From Streptococcus parasanguinis (lineage in GTDB: Bacteria > Bacillota > Bacilli > Lactobacillales > Streptococcaceae), in assembly GCF_901875555.1 (NCBI RefSeq), contig NZ_CABFMD010000032.1, forward strand, positions 62,001 to 126,000: a DNA stretch of 64,000 nucleotides. Direction: 5' to 3'. The notes beneath the pieces were generated by a model. It had not been told where the DNA came from. It did no database searches and saw only the letters and a list, made by a program, of their open reading frames with translations. Shown here piece by piece: positions 8,310-16,197 of this stretch. Position 1 is the stretch's first letter; each line of letters begins with the position of its first letter. Position numbers and translations under genes: made by a program.

Positions 8310-8537
8310 TTATGATGTAGATGAAAGCACTGGTCATGTAGGTTAATTTGCAGATATTGTAAAAGGAGAAGGACTGAAGATTATGAAGTATGGCAACGAA
8401 ATACAAAAGGGATGTCAGAAAAAGAAAAAGTGGAAGAGTATAATAAATATAAAAGTTATGCTAGTGGCATTAAGCCTAGCGATCGCAGGTATAATAAGTA
8501 TACTCGTAGCGCAGAGTACATCAAAGAACATAACTAA
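8310..8537 (+). pseudogene. Decayed DUF3114-like toxin tail
   Basis: Translation from 8320 reads DESTGHVG-stop-FADIVKGEG, matching DEKTGNVGQFADIVRGGG of the 6193-6936 frame. After a single-base deletion near 8372 the frame continues TEDYEVWQRNTKGMSEKEKV to a stop at 8535-8537, matching HEDYEAWQKVPDEDKQKV. So it is a second toxin C-terminus inactivated by one nonsense and one frameshift change. Its open tail overlaps the first 155 nt of immunity paralog 3 in the same relative frame as in the first cassette. Confidence 0.7.
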
Positions 8538-9105
8538 TACTCATTCAATATTAATAAATAAGCGTTTTATTGAAACTCAAAGCATTTCAGATGATAATAA
8601 AAAAATATCAATCAGTGCGGGTTTTGATTTAAAAGAACAAGAATTTTTTTATTACCATGGTGCTGCAATAAAAAATAATAAATTATATGGTGGTAGTCAG
8701 GATTATAGTGCTGCTGAGTATTATAAAAGAGCATTGGATATTGAGCTCACTTCAGCACTTTTAGATCAGCAGATTAGTATTAAAGATATAAAAGATTCCA
8801 ACTATCAAATCACCCGTTCAACTAATTTTTTCATCGATAAAAAACTATTAGAAGAAAAGCATCCCCCAGAATTTGAAGGAAGATATTCTATCAAGGATAG
8901 TCAGTTTTCCAAAGTCCGTATCACCTACAACAAAGAATTCTTACCAACCAAAATCGAGTGGTACTATAAGGGACCAGAAGGCCTCAAATGGTACACTTGG
9001 CGCACATACTCATACCCATTAAAAAATAAGGCTGATTTTGATAAGAAGTTGGATGAAGAAATCAAAACTATTAAAGAAATTCAAGAAGAAAACGAGGGTG
9101 ATTAG
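8383..9105 (+). CDS. TipC-like immunity protein, paralog 3
   Basis: 240 aa. The N-terminal ~20 residues are basic and overlap the toxin-tail remnant; a transmembrane anchor follows (VMLVALSLAIAGIISILVAQ), then the same extracytoplasmic domain as paralogs 1 and 2, ending FSKVRITYNKEFLPTKIEWY and a helical KADFDKKLDEEIKTIKEIQE. AAGGAG lies 14 nt before the ATG. The start region GATTATGAAG(C/T)ATGGCAA is shared with paralog 1, where it also encodes toxin residues DYE(A/V)WQ in the other frame. Confidence 0.6.
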   Translation: MKYGNEIQKGCQKKKKWKSIINIKVMLVALSLAIAGIISILVAQSTSKNITNTHSILINKRFIETQSISDDNKKISISAGFDLKEQEFFYYHGAAIKNNKLYGGSQDYSAAEYYKRALDIELTSALLDQQISIKDIKDSNYQITRSTNFFIDKKLLEEKHPPEFEGRYSIKDSQFSKVRITYNKEFLPTKIEWYYKGPEGLKWYTWRTYSYPLKNKADFDKKLDEEIKTIKEIQEENEGD

Positions 9106-9221
9106 AGTCAATCGGTCCAATTTCTTGAAACAAGTCCCTTCTTTCATCTTCTCAGGAAAGGTTTCGTGCAAAATGCTTGAAAAAATGGTATAATACGGAA
9201 AATAGATTTTGGGAGGAAATT

Positions 9222-9665
9222 ATGACTGTAGCGAAAATTGTTTTTGCTAGTATGACTGGAAATACTGAAGAAATTGCAGATATCGTAGCGGACAAATTCC
9301 GTGATCTTGGTGTAGAAGTAGACGTGGATGAGTGCACAACTGTGGATGCGGAAGACTTCCTTGAAGCCGATATTGCAGTGGTTGCGACCTATACTTACGG
9401 CGATGGAGAGCTTCCAGATGAGATCCAAGATTTCTACGAAGATTTGGCTGGCCTTGATCTCAAAGGCAAACTTTACGGTGTTGTAGGATCAGGGGATACC
9501 TTCTACGATGAATTTTGTAAAGCTGTTGATGATTTTGACCGTTGCTTCGCTGCGACGGGGGCTGAAAAAGGTTCTGAGTGTGTCAAAGTTGATTTGTCTG
9601 CAGAAGACGAAGACATTGAAAAATTAGAAGCCTTTGCAGAAGAACTCGTAGCCAAAGCAAATTAA
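9222..9665 (+). CDS. fld: Flavodoxin
   Basis: 147 aa short-chain flavodoxin from ATG 9222, with GGGAGG upstream; the frame is open from 9177 but without support. FMN phosphate loop SMTGNTEEIA near residue 10, the isoalloxazine loop TYTYGDGELPDE around 60, and GSGDTFYDEFC around 90. It is a cytosolic single-electron carrier for flavodoxin-dependent enzymes. A TGGTATAAT extended -10 element lies at 9186-9194. The order flavodoxin-chorismate mutase-ClC-rplS is conserved in other streptococci. Confidence 0.92.
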   Translation: MTVAKIVFASMTGNTEEIADIVADKFRDLGVEVDVDECTTVDAEDFLEADIAVVATYTYGDGELPDEIQDFYEDLAGLDLKGKLYGVVGSGDTFYDEFCKAVDDFDRCFAATGAEKGSECVKVDLSAEDEDIEKLEAFAEELVAKAN

Positions 9666-9728
9666 TGATAAAGAGGCTGGATCGATGGATTACAGCCTTG
9701 ATTTATATCCAAAATAAAGAGGAGACAC

Positions 9729-10001
9729 ATGGATTTAGATCAGATTCGTAAGGACATTGACCAGATTGATCAAGAGCTTGTAGCCTTGCTGGAAAAACGG
9801 ATGGTTTGTGTCGGTCAGATTGTAGAATATAAGGAGCAGCAGGGTCTACCTGTGCTCGACCAGGGAAGGGAAAGAGAGGTGCTAGAGAAGGTGGCTTCTC
9901 TCGTGGATGATGAGCAGTATCGTGCGACCATTCAATCCCAGTTTCAAGATATGATGAAGCGTTCCAGAGACTACCAAGAGGAGGTGAGGGCGCGTGACTA
10001 G
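9729..10001 (+). CDS. aroQ: Chorismate mutase, AroQ type
   Basis: 90 aa all-helical monofunctional chorismate mutase type II. It begins MDLDQIRKDIDQIDQELVAL with the active-site Arg pattern and includes EKRMVCVGQIVEYK and DQGREREVLEKV. It converts chorismate to prephenate for Phe/Tyr synthesis. The start has AGAGGAGA about 6 nt upstream. Its stop overlaps by 8 nt the GTG start of the ClC gene, implying translational coupling although no metabolic link is known. Confidence 0.88.
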   Translation: MDLDQIRKDIDQIDQELVALLEKRMVCVGQIVEYKEQQGLPVLDQGREREVLEKVASLVDDEQYRATIQSQFQDMMKRSRDYQEEVRARD

Positions 10002-11211
10002 TCTATCTATCAAGCAAAAAGCACAACAATATGTGGTCCTAACAGGGATGGCCCTCTTCATCGGTCTCTTGGTCGGTGCCATTGACATGATTTTTGGTCA
10101 AGGATTGCTCCTGATCGGAGATGTTCGAAGCCAGCATTGGCCCTTGATTCTTTTCCTGGCTTTAGCAGGGCTTGTCATCGTTTATCTTTATAAACGTTTT
10201 GGTGGCAAGGCTTCAAAAGGGATGGGATTGATCTTTGATGTCGGGCATGCGCGTGAGGAGGAAATCCCCTTGGTCTTAGTGCCTTTGATCATGCTGACGA
10301 CCTGGATGAGCCACCTCTTCGGTGGTTCGGTCGGTCGGGAAGGCGTAGCGGTCCAGATCGGTGCAACCCTTTCGCACCGTTTTGCTCGTCATATCAAGAT
10401 AGCCGATGCTTCGCGTATCTTTCTCATGACAGGGATGGCAGCCGGTTTTGCCGGGCTCTTTCAGACGCCGCTAGCAGCGACATTCTTTGCCCTTGAAGTC
10501 CTGACCGTTGGGGAGTTGCAACTGATTGCTCTCTATCCAGCCCTTATCGCCTCGATCGTGGCGAGCTTTACCTCTCATGCCCTGGGCTTGGAGAAATTTG
10601 CTGTGCCACTAAGAGAAACGCTGAGCTGGACACCAGAGACCTTGATCAAAGTCGCCCTTCTTGGCTTGGCTTTTGGCCTCGCTGGGAAGCTCTTTGCAGT
10701 TAGCCTTTCTTGGTTGAAAAAAACAGTCGCGAAAGTACTGCCTAATCCGTATATTCGAATCGTGGTCATTGGGGCTGGACTCAGCTTGGTCCTCTTGACC
10801 CTCCAGCTGACCAAGGTTGGCTCTTATAGCGGACTCGGAACCAATCTGATTGATGTGGCTTTTCATCAGGGTAGTGCGCAGAGTTATGACTGGATCCTCA
10901 AGCTCCTCTTTACCGTGGTGACCATCTCTGCTGGATACCAAGGAGGAGAAGTGACACCGCTCTTTGCGATCGGAGCTACACTTGGCGTCTTTCTTGCTCC
11001 TCTGCTGGGCTTACCCGTCTTGGTCGTGGCTGCTATTGGCTATGCCTGTGTTTTTGGCAGTGCGACGACGACCTTGCTCGCACCGATCTTGATCGGAGGG
11101 GAAGTCTTTGGCTATGCTAATCTACCATTCTTTGTCATTGCCTGCGCCATTGCGTATTGCCTACCAAAAGAGTGGAGCATTTATTCCGGTCAAAAAGTTG
11201 CAAAAAAGTAG
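9994..11211 (+). CDS. eriC: ClC-family fluoride/proton antiporter (EriC-F type)
   Basis: 405 aa, about ten membrane segments. Instead of the chloride-type signatures it has GGSVGREGVAVQIGA (gating Glu near residue 116) and GYQGGEVTPLFAIGATLG, both typical of the CLC-F branch that exports fluoride in exchange for protons. GTG start at 9994, supported by the upstream GAGGTGAGG, overlapping the chorismate mutase stop. Streptococci that lack Fluc/CrcB use such genes for fluoride resistance. No fluoride riboswitch was seen upstream, as expected inside an operon. Chloride transport cannot be excluded from motifs alone. Confidence 0.8.
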   Translation: MTSLSIKQKAQQYVVLTGMALFIGLLVGAIDMIFGQGLLLIGDVRSQHWPLILFLALAGLVIVYLYKRFGGKASKGMGLIFDVGHAREEEIPLVLVPLIMLTTWMSHLFGGSVGREGVAVQIGATLSHRFARHIKIADASRIFLMTGMAAGFAGLFQTPLAATFFALEVLTVGELQLIALYPALIASIVASFTSHALGLEKFAVPLRETLSWTPETLIKVALLGLAFGLAGKLFAVSLSWLKKTVAKVLPNPYIRIVVIGAGLSLVLLTLQLTKVGSYSGLGTNLIDVAFHQGSAQSYDWILKLLFTVVTISAGYQGGEVTPLFAIGATLGVFLAPLLGLPVLVVAAIGYACVFGSATTTLLAPILIGGEVFGYANLPFFVIACAIAYCLPKEWSIYSGQKVAKK

Positions 11212-11220
11212 GGAAATAGC

Positions 11221-11249
11221 TTTACAAACCTGAAAATATCTGATATGAT
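11221..11249 (+). promoter_or_regulatory. rplS promoter
   Basis: TTTACA (11221-11226), 17-nt spacer, TATGAT (11244-11249). The ~80-nt leader that follows contains GTGCGTAATGGAAGCAC and GAGGGAGGTCCCTC hairpins, which could be an L19 autoregulatory leader; that part is inference. Confidence 0.7.
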
Positions 11250-11333
11250 AGTTTTTGTGCGTAATGGAAGCACAAAAATACAGTTTATCCGCTGAGGGAG
11301 GTCCCTCAAGATTGACGAAGATAGGAGAAAATA

Positions 11334-11681
11334 ATGAATCCATTAATCCAAAGTTTGACAGAAGGTCAACTTCGTACTGATATCCCTGCATTCCGTCCTG
11401 GTGACACTGTTCGTGTTCACGCGAAAGTTGTCGAAGGAACTCGCGAACGTATCCAGATCTTTGAAGGCGTTGTGATCGCTCGTAAAGGTCAAGGACACAC
11501 TGAAATGTACACTGTTCGTAAAATCTCTAACGGTGTCGGTGTTGAACGTACATTCCCAGTACACACTCCACGTGTAGAAAAGATCGAAGTTGTACGTTAC
11601 GGTAAAGTACGTCGTGCGAAATTGTACTACCTTCGTGCATTGCAAGGTAAAGCAGCTCGTATTAAAGAAATCCGTCGTTAA
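11334..11681 (+). CDS. rplS: 50S ribosomal protein L19
   Basis: 115 aa, full length. It begins [20 protein letters not shown] and contains the L19 hallmarks [33 protein letters not shown] and [20 protein letters not shown]. It sits at the interface of the two ribosomal subunits. AGGAGAAAATA precedes the ATG. It is transcribed from its own promoter after the ClC gene and followed by a weak hairpin with a T run (about 11690-11720) and a tRNA gene. Confidence 0.97.
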   Translation: MNPLIQSLTEGQLRTDIPAFRPGDTVRVHAKVVEGTRERIQIFEGVVIARKGQGHTEMYTVRKISNGVGVERTFPVHTPRVEKIEVVRYGKVRRAKLYYLRALQGKAARIKEIRR

Positions 11682-11723
11682 GACGAACAAGGAGGCGGGA
11701 GTGATCTCGCTTCTTTTTTATCT

Positions 11724-11795
11724 GTCCCCTTAGTTCAATGGATATAACAACTCCCTCCTAAGGAGTAGTTGCTGGTTCGATTCCGGCAGGGGACA
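11724..11795 (+). tRNA. tRNA-Arg (anticodon CCU)
   Basis: Seven-base acceptor stem GTCCCCT / AGGGGAC, anticodon stem ACTCC/GGAGT with loop CTCCTAA giving anticodon CCU, and T-arm CTGG-TTCGATT-CCGG. The 3' CCA is not encoded; the discriminator base is A. It reads the AGG arginine codon. Confidence 0.95.
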
Positions 11796-11830
11796 TATGA
11801 TCTATCTATCTATTTTCTTATAACGTAGCA

Positions 11831-11858
11831 AAAAACAGTGAGCATGATCACTGTTTTT
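11831..11858. terminator. Bidirectional terminator after tRNA-Arg and the small HTH gene
   Basis: 11-bp stem AAAAACAGTGA / TCACTGTTTTT with a 6-nt loop. The stop codon of the minus-strand HTH gene (11848-11850) lies in the stem. Confidence 0.85.
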
Positions 11859-12039
11859 CTTTTAATGTATAGGCGTAATTGGTCATATTGATAGCATGCT
11901 TTAATCGCATATTCATTATATCCGATACACCATTTTTATATTTATCCACGGCTTGAGTAGATACGCCACAGTTTTTGCTAATAGCATAGGCTGTGGCATT
12001 GTCTAAGAGCCAGCGGATTGCTTCAATATCTACTGACAT
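11848..12039 (-). CDS. Small HTH protein
   Basis: 63 aa. Residues ~4-42 form a Cro-like helix-turn-helix (IRWLLDNATAYAISKNCGVS, then TQAVDKYKNGVSDIMNM), of the type seen in phage-derived or toxin-antitoxin-associated regulators. The start is supported by GAGG 6 nt upstream on the minus strand. A possible 32-aa hydrophobic peptide gene ends 8 nt upstream, and a perfect 18-bp palindrome further upstream could be its operator. Target and function are unknown. Confidence 0.65.
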   Translation of the reverse strand: MSVDIEAIRWLLDNATAYAISKNCGVSTQAVDKYKNGVSDIMNMRLKHAINMTNYAYTLKEKQ

Positions 12040-12047
12040 ATATTACC

Positions 12048-12146
12048 TCATAAAATACCAAAACATGAATAGAAGTAGAAGAAGTCCAACAATAAAATCA
12101 ACTTTTTCACGCTTTGTTGTTTTTCTAATTTTTAGATTTATTTTCA
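12048..12146 (-). CDS. Possible 32-aa hydrophobic peptide
   Basis: ATG at 12146 preceded by AGAAGG at 6 nt spacing. It encodes a basic N-terminus (MKINLKIRKQQSVKK) and then an almost wholly hydrophobic tail (LILLLDFFYFYSCFGIL), so it could be a small membrane peptide. It ends 8 nt before the HTH gene start, as in a two-gene unit. Only the ribosome-binding site and composition support it. Confidence 0.4.
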
Positions 12147-12187
12147 TAGTTTTCCTTCTTAATTTAATAACATTCTTGAAGGGGGCA

Positions 12188-12205
12188 ATAGTGATTAATC
12201 ACTAT
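12188..12205. promoter_or_regulatory. Perfect 18-bp palindrome, possible operator
   Basis: ATAGTGATTAATCACTAT, a perfect palindrome 42 nt upstream of the small peptide gene on the minus strand. No T run follows, so an operator is likelier than a terminator. Confidence 0.45.
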
Positions 12206-12649
12206 CAAAATTCGATGTGACATTCAAAGCTAATTATAAATAAGCTTATACTAACTACTATCTTTTTGTATTGACTTTGACTGATTTATTTTTGAACGTA
12301 AACATTTAGTATTCAGTTCTACTAGTTCTCTTCTCTAAGGTTTCCTCCTAAACCTTATGTACCTACGATACAAATAAAGCCATACAAAGTCAAGAGCTTT
12401 CTTAAAGTTTTTCTAAATATTTTCGTTACTGACTTGCCCCTAAAATTGTTTTTTATATTTTAAATTGTTTTTCTTTCTACACGGAGAATTTTTAGATTAT
12501 TGTAGTGAAAAGAAATTTATGGGAGTAGGAAAGAACTCTGACTAATTAAAAATTAATTGGTCTCCCTAATAATCACATAGAATGAATTGATTTTTTAGGA
12601 GGGAAGGAGTAAAATGTAGTTAATATAATGACTAATTAGGAGTTTTATT
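12206..12649. other. AT-rich non-coding region before cas9
   Basis: No convincing gene. It holds hairpins AAGGTTTCCTCCTAAACCTT (about 12338-12357) and GACTAATT/AATTGGTC (12540-12562), and a TATAAT at 12624-12629 close to the cas9 start, with AGGAG 8 nt before the ATG. No anti-repeat to the CRISPR repeat was found here; the tracrRNA is downstream of cas9. Confidence 0.6.
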
Positions 12650-15600
12650 ATGAATGGTTTAGTTTTGGGTTTGGATATTGGTATTGCTTCAGTTGGAGTA
12701 GGTATTCTTAATAAAGATACTGGTGAGATTATCCATGCGAACTCTCGTCTATTTCCAGCTGCAACAGCTGACAATAATGTTGAGAGAAGGACTAGTAGAC
12801 AGGCTAGACGCTTAAATCGCCGGAAGAAACATCGTAGTGTTCGGCTCCATGATTTATTTGAAGATTTTGGTTTGTTAACTGATTTTTCTAAGGTGTCCAT
12901 TAATCTAAATCCTTATCAACTTCGTGTACAAGGGTTGGATAATCAATTAACTAATGAAGAGTTGTTTATCGCTTTAAAGAATATTGTTAAGAGACGTGGC
13001 ATTAGCTATTTGGATGATGCTTCTGAGGATGGCGGTACAGTATCGTCTGATTACGGTAAGGCGGTTGAAGAAAATAGAAAATTACTAGCTGAACAAACCC
13101 CTGGTCAAATTCAACTAGATCGTTTCGAAAAATATGGTCAGCTTAGAGGGGATTTCACTGTAGTAGAAAATGGTGAAAAACGCCGATTGATCAATGTTTT
13201 TTCAACATCTGCTTATAGAAAAGAAGCTGAACGAATTCTTAGGAAACAGCAAGAATTCAATAATAAGATTACAGATGAGTTTATAGAAGACTATTTAACA
13301 ATCCTAACGGGTAAAAGAAAATACTATCATGGGCCAGGAAATGAAAAGTCACGGACCGATTATGGACGCTTTAGAACTGACGGAACTACCCTAGATAATA
13401 TTTTTGGTATTTTAATTGGTAAATGTACATTTTATCCTGATGAATATCGTGCTTCAAAAGCTTCCTATACTGCACAAGAATTTAACTTACTAAATGATTT
13501 AAATAATTTAACTGTTCCAACAGAAACCAAGAAATTGAGTGAGGAACAAAAGAAGATAATTGTCGAGTATGCGAAGACAGCAAAAACATTAGGAGCTTCA
13601 ACGCTATTGAAGTACATTGCTAAATTGATTGGTGCTTCAGTTGATCAGATACATGGATACCGCATTGATCCCAATAAAAAACCTGAGATGCACACCTTTG
13701 AAGTTTATCGAAAAATGCAATCATTAGAAACAATCAGAGTGGAAGAGTTACCGAGAAAAGTCATAGATGAGCTTGCTCATATTCTAACTTTAAATACGGA
13801 GAGGGAGGGGATAGAAGAAGCGATTAACGCGACGCTAAATGATACATTTAGTCAGGATCAAGTACTTGAATTGGTTCAATTTAGAAAAAATAACAGCAGT
13901 CTATTTAGTAAGGGATGGCATAATTTTTCTCTAAAACTTATGATGGAGTTGATTCCAGAATTGTATGAGACTTCAGAAGAACAAATGACAATTCTCACAC
14001 GATTGGGAAAACAAAAATCTAAAGAAACATCAAAACGAACCAAGTACATTGATGAAAAAGAATTAACAGAAGAAATCTATAATCCTGTCGTGGCAAAATC
14101 TGTCAGACAAGCTATAAAGATTATCAATGAAGCAACAAAAAGATATGGGATCTTTGATAATATCGTTATCGAAATGGCGCGTGAAAATAATGAGGAAGAG
14201 GCAAAGAAGGACTATGTTAAACGTCAAAAAGCAAATCTAGACGAGAAAAATGCTGCCATGGAAAAAGCTGCTTTCCAATACAATGGGAAAAAAGAATTAC
14301 CGGATAACGTTTTTCATGGACATAAAGAATTAGCAACTAAGATTCGTTTGTGGCATCAACAAGGAGAAAAGTGTCTTTACACTGGGAAGAACATTCCAAT
14401 TTCAGATTTGATTCAAAATCAATACAAGTACGAAATTGATCATATTTTACCTTTATCTCTTTCTTTTGATGATAGTTTATCTAATAAAGTATTAGTTCTT
14501 GCTACAGCGAACCAAGAGAAAGGACAACGTACACCGTTTCAGGCTTTAGACAGTATGGATGATGCTTGGTCTTACCGTGAGTTCAAATCATATGTAAAAG
14601 ATTCGAAATTACTAGGCAATAAAAAGAAAGAGTATCTTTTAACGGAAGAAGACATTAGTAAAATTGAGGTGAAACAGAAGTTTATCGAACGAAATTTAGT
14701 AGATACTCGCTATTCTTCTCGAGTTGTTTTAAATGCTCTACAAGATTTTTATAAGGAGCATCAATTCGATACAACTATTTCAGTGGTCCGTGGACAATTT
14801 ACTTCACAGTTGAGAAGAAAATGGGGACTTGAAAAATCTCGTGAGACCTATCACCATCATGCTGTAGATGCTTTGATCATTGCTGCATCTAGTCAATTAA
14901 GATTATGGAAAAAACATAATAATCCTCTGATCTCTTATAAAGAAGACCAATTCGTGAATTCAGAAACTGGTGAAATTATTTCATTGAGTGACGATGAATA
15001 CAAAGAGTTAGTATTCAAAGCTCCATATGATCATTTTGTTGATACATTGAAGTCTAAGGAATTTGAAGACAGCATTCTATTTTCTTATCAAGTGGATTCA
15101 AAATATAACCGAAAGATTTCTGATGCAACAATTTACGCAACAAGAAAGGCGAAATTAGATAAGGATAAATCTGAAGAAACTTATGTTCTAGGTAAGATTA
15201 AAGATATTTATAGTCAAGCGGGATATGATGCATTCATTAAAATTTACAATAAAGATAAAAGTAGATTCTTAATGTATCACAAAGATCCACCAACATTTGA
15301 GAAGGTAATTGAAGAGATTTTAAGAACCTATCCTTCTAAAGAATTTAACGATAAGAATAAAGAAGTTCCTTGCAATCCTTTTGAGAAATATAGACAAGAA
15401 AATGGACCAATCAGAAAATATAGCAGAAAAGGTAATGGTCCAGAAATTAAAAGTCTGAAATACTACGATAATAAGTTAGGTAATCACATTGATATAACAC
15501 CTGATGAAAGTATGAATCAAGTTGTACTTCAGTCTATTAATCCTTGGAGGACAGATGTATATTATAATAATAAGACAAAAAAATATGAGTTTCTTGGATT

Positions 15601-16018
15601 AAAATACTCTGATTTATATTTTGAAAAAGGTACTGGTAAATATAAGATTTCAAAAAATAAATATGATGTTATTAAAAAATTAGAGGGTGTTGATGAAAAA
15701 TCTGAGTTTAAGTTCACTTTGTGTAAAAATGATTTGATTTTAATAAAGGATATTGAGACAGGGCAAGAACAGTTGTTCAGATTTTTATCAAGAAACAATA
15801 AAGGAAAGCATCAAGTTCAATTAAAACCTATTGATAAATCAGATTTTGAAAAAGGAGAAAAATTGATTGATATTTTTGATACCGTTCCGAACAGTACCAC
15901 ACAATGTGTAAAGGGGTTAAATAAACCAAATATTTCTATATATAAAGTTAAGACGGATCTTTTGGGTAATAAACATTTCATCAAAAAAGAGGGTGAAGAA
16001 CCAAAACTCAAATTTTAA
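12650..16018 (+). CDS. cas9: Cas9 endonuclease, S. thermophilus CRISPR1 type
   Basis: 1122 aa, the size of St1Cas9 (1121 aa) and recognisably close to it along the whole length. RuvC-I LGLDIGIASVG with Asp9, Arg-rich bridge helix (RRTSRQARRLNRRKKHRSVR), RuvC-II IVIEMAREN with Glu508, HNH motif YEIDHILPLS with His598, and RuvC-III YHHHAVDALIIAAS with His737 and Asp740 are all intact. The C-terminal PAM-interacting region also follows St1Cas9 (PEIKSLKYYDNKLGNHIDIT), so a PAM like NNAGAAW is likely. It cuts DNA guided by crRNA:tracrRNA, and it helps spacer selection. First gene of the cas operon. Confidence 0.97.
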   Translation: MNGLVLGLDIGIASVGVGILNKDTGEIIHANSRLFPAATADNNVERRTSRQARRLNRRKKHRSVRLHDLFEDFGLLTDFSKVSINLNPYQLRVQGLDNQLTNEELFIALKNIVKRRGISYLDDASEDGGTVSSDYGKAVEENRKLLAEQTPGQIQLDRFEKYGQLRGDFTVVENGEKRRLINVFSTSAYRKEAERILRKQQEFNNKITDEFIEDYLTILTGKRKYYHGPGNEKSRTDYGRFRTDGTTLDNIFGILIGKCTFYPDEYRASKASYTAQEFNLLNDLNNLTVPTETKKLSEEQKKIIVEYAKTAKTLGASTLLKYIAKLIGASVDQIHGYRIDPNKKPEMHTFEVYRKMQSLETIRVEELPRKVIDELAHILTLNTEREGIEEAINATLNDTFSQDQVLELVQFRKNNSSLFSKGWHNFSLKLMMELIPELYETSEEQMTILTRLGKQKSKETSKRTKYIDEKELTEEIYNPVVAKSVRQAIKIINEATKRYGIFDNIVIEMARENNEEEAKKDYVKRQKANLDEKNAAMEKAAFQYNGKKELPDNVFHGHKELATKIRLWHQQGEKCLYTGKNIPISDLIQNQYKYEIDHILPLSLSFDDSLSNKVLVLATANQEKGQRTPFQALDSMDDAWSYREFKSYVKDSKLLGNKKKEYLLTEEDISKIEVKQKFIERNLVDTRYSSRVVLNALQDFYKEHQFDTTISVVRGQFTSQLRRKWGLEKSRETYHHHAVDALIIAASSQLRLWKKHNNPLISYKEDQFVNSETGEIISLSDDEYKELVFKAPYDHFVDTLKSKEFEDSILFSYQVDSKYNRKISDATIYATRKAKLDKDKSEETYVLGKIKDIYSQAGYDAFIKIYNKDKSRFLMYHKDPPTFEKVIEEILRTYPSKEFNDKNKEVPCNPFEKYRQENGPIRKYSRKGNGPEIKSLKYYDNKLGNHIDITPDESMNQVVLQSINPWRTDVYYNNKTKKYEFLGLKYSDLYFEKGTGKYKISKNKYDVIKKLEGVDEKSEFKFTLCKNDLILIKDIETGQEQLFRFLSRNNKGKHQVQLKPIDKSDFEKGEKLIDIFDTVPNSTTQCVKGLNKPNISIYKVKTDLLGNKHFIKKEGEEPKLKF

Positions 16019-16038
16019 AAAATATTTTTAAAAAAGAG

Positions 16039-16067
16039 TTGCAAACGCTTTTACAATGTATTATAAT
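16039..16067 (+). promoter_or_regulatory. tracrRNA promoter
   Basis: TTGCAA (16039-16044), 17-nt spacer, TATAAT (16062-16067), 20 nt after the cas9 stop. It predicts a start near 16074. Confidence 0.75.
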
Positions 16068-16073
16068 ATTAAC

Positions 16074-16175
16074 TGTAAGGGACGCCTTACACAGTTACTT
16101 AAATCTTGCAGAAGCTACAAAGATAAGGCTTCATGCCGAATTCAACACCCTGTCATTTATGGCGGGGTGTTTTCG
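16074..16175 (+). ncRNA. tracrRNA
   Basis: About 100 nt. A 5' hairpin TGTAAGG-GACG-CCTTACA (16074-16091) comes first. The anti-repeat ACAGTTACTTAAATCTT (16091-16106 and flanks) is the perfect complement of 17 nt of the CRISPR repeat; after a bulge GCAGAAGC, TACAAAG pairs with the repeat's 5' part. The nexus (AAGGCTTCATGCC) and the terminator hairpin ACACCC..GGGTGT with T run (16145-16174) follow. Bulge, nexus and terminator match the St1 tracrRNA. It is encoded between cas9 and cas1, in the same direction. Confidence 0.93.
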
Positions 16176-16197
16176 TTTTGTAAAGAGGATAAAAATA

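Noticed and set aside
11682..11722. Strong terminator between rplS and tRNA-Arg
   Set aside because: The only hairpin has a two-base bulge; it is mentioned under rplS and not listed as a separate feature.
11993..12220. 75-aa plus-strand frame overlapping the small HTH gene
   Set aside because: No ribosome-binding site; it runs antisense to better supported minus-strand frames.
12206..12649. A second anti-repeat or tracr-like RNA upstream of cas9
   Set aside because: No complement of the repeat core GATTTAAGTAAC was found there; the only anti-repeat is at 16091-16107.
16039..16197. N-terminal extension of cas1
   Set aside because: It would read through the tracrRNA promoter and gene; the ATG at 16198 has a ribosome-binding site and the normal Cas1 N-terminus.
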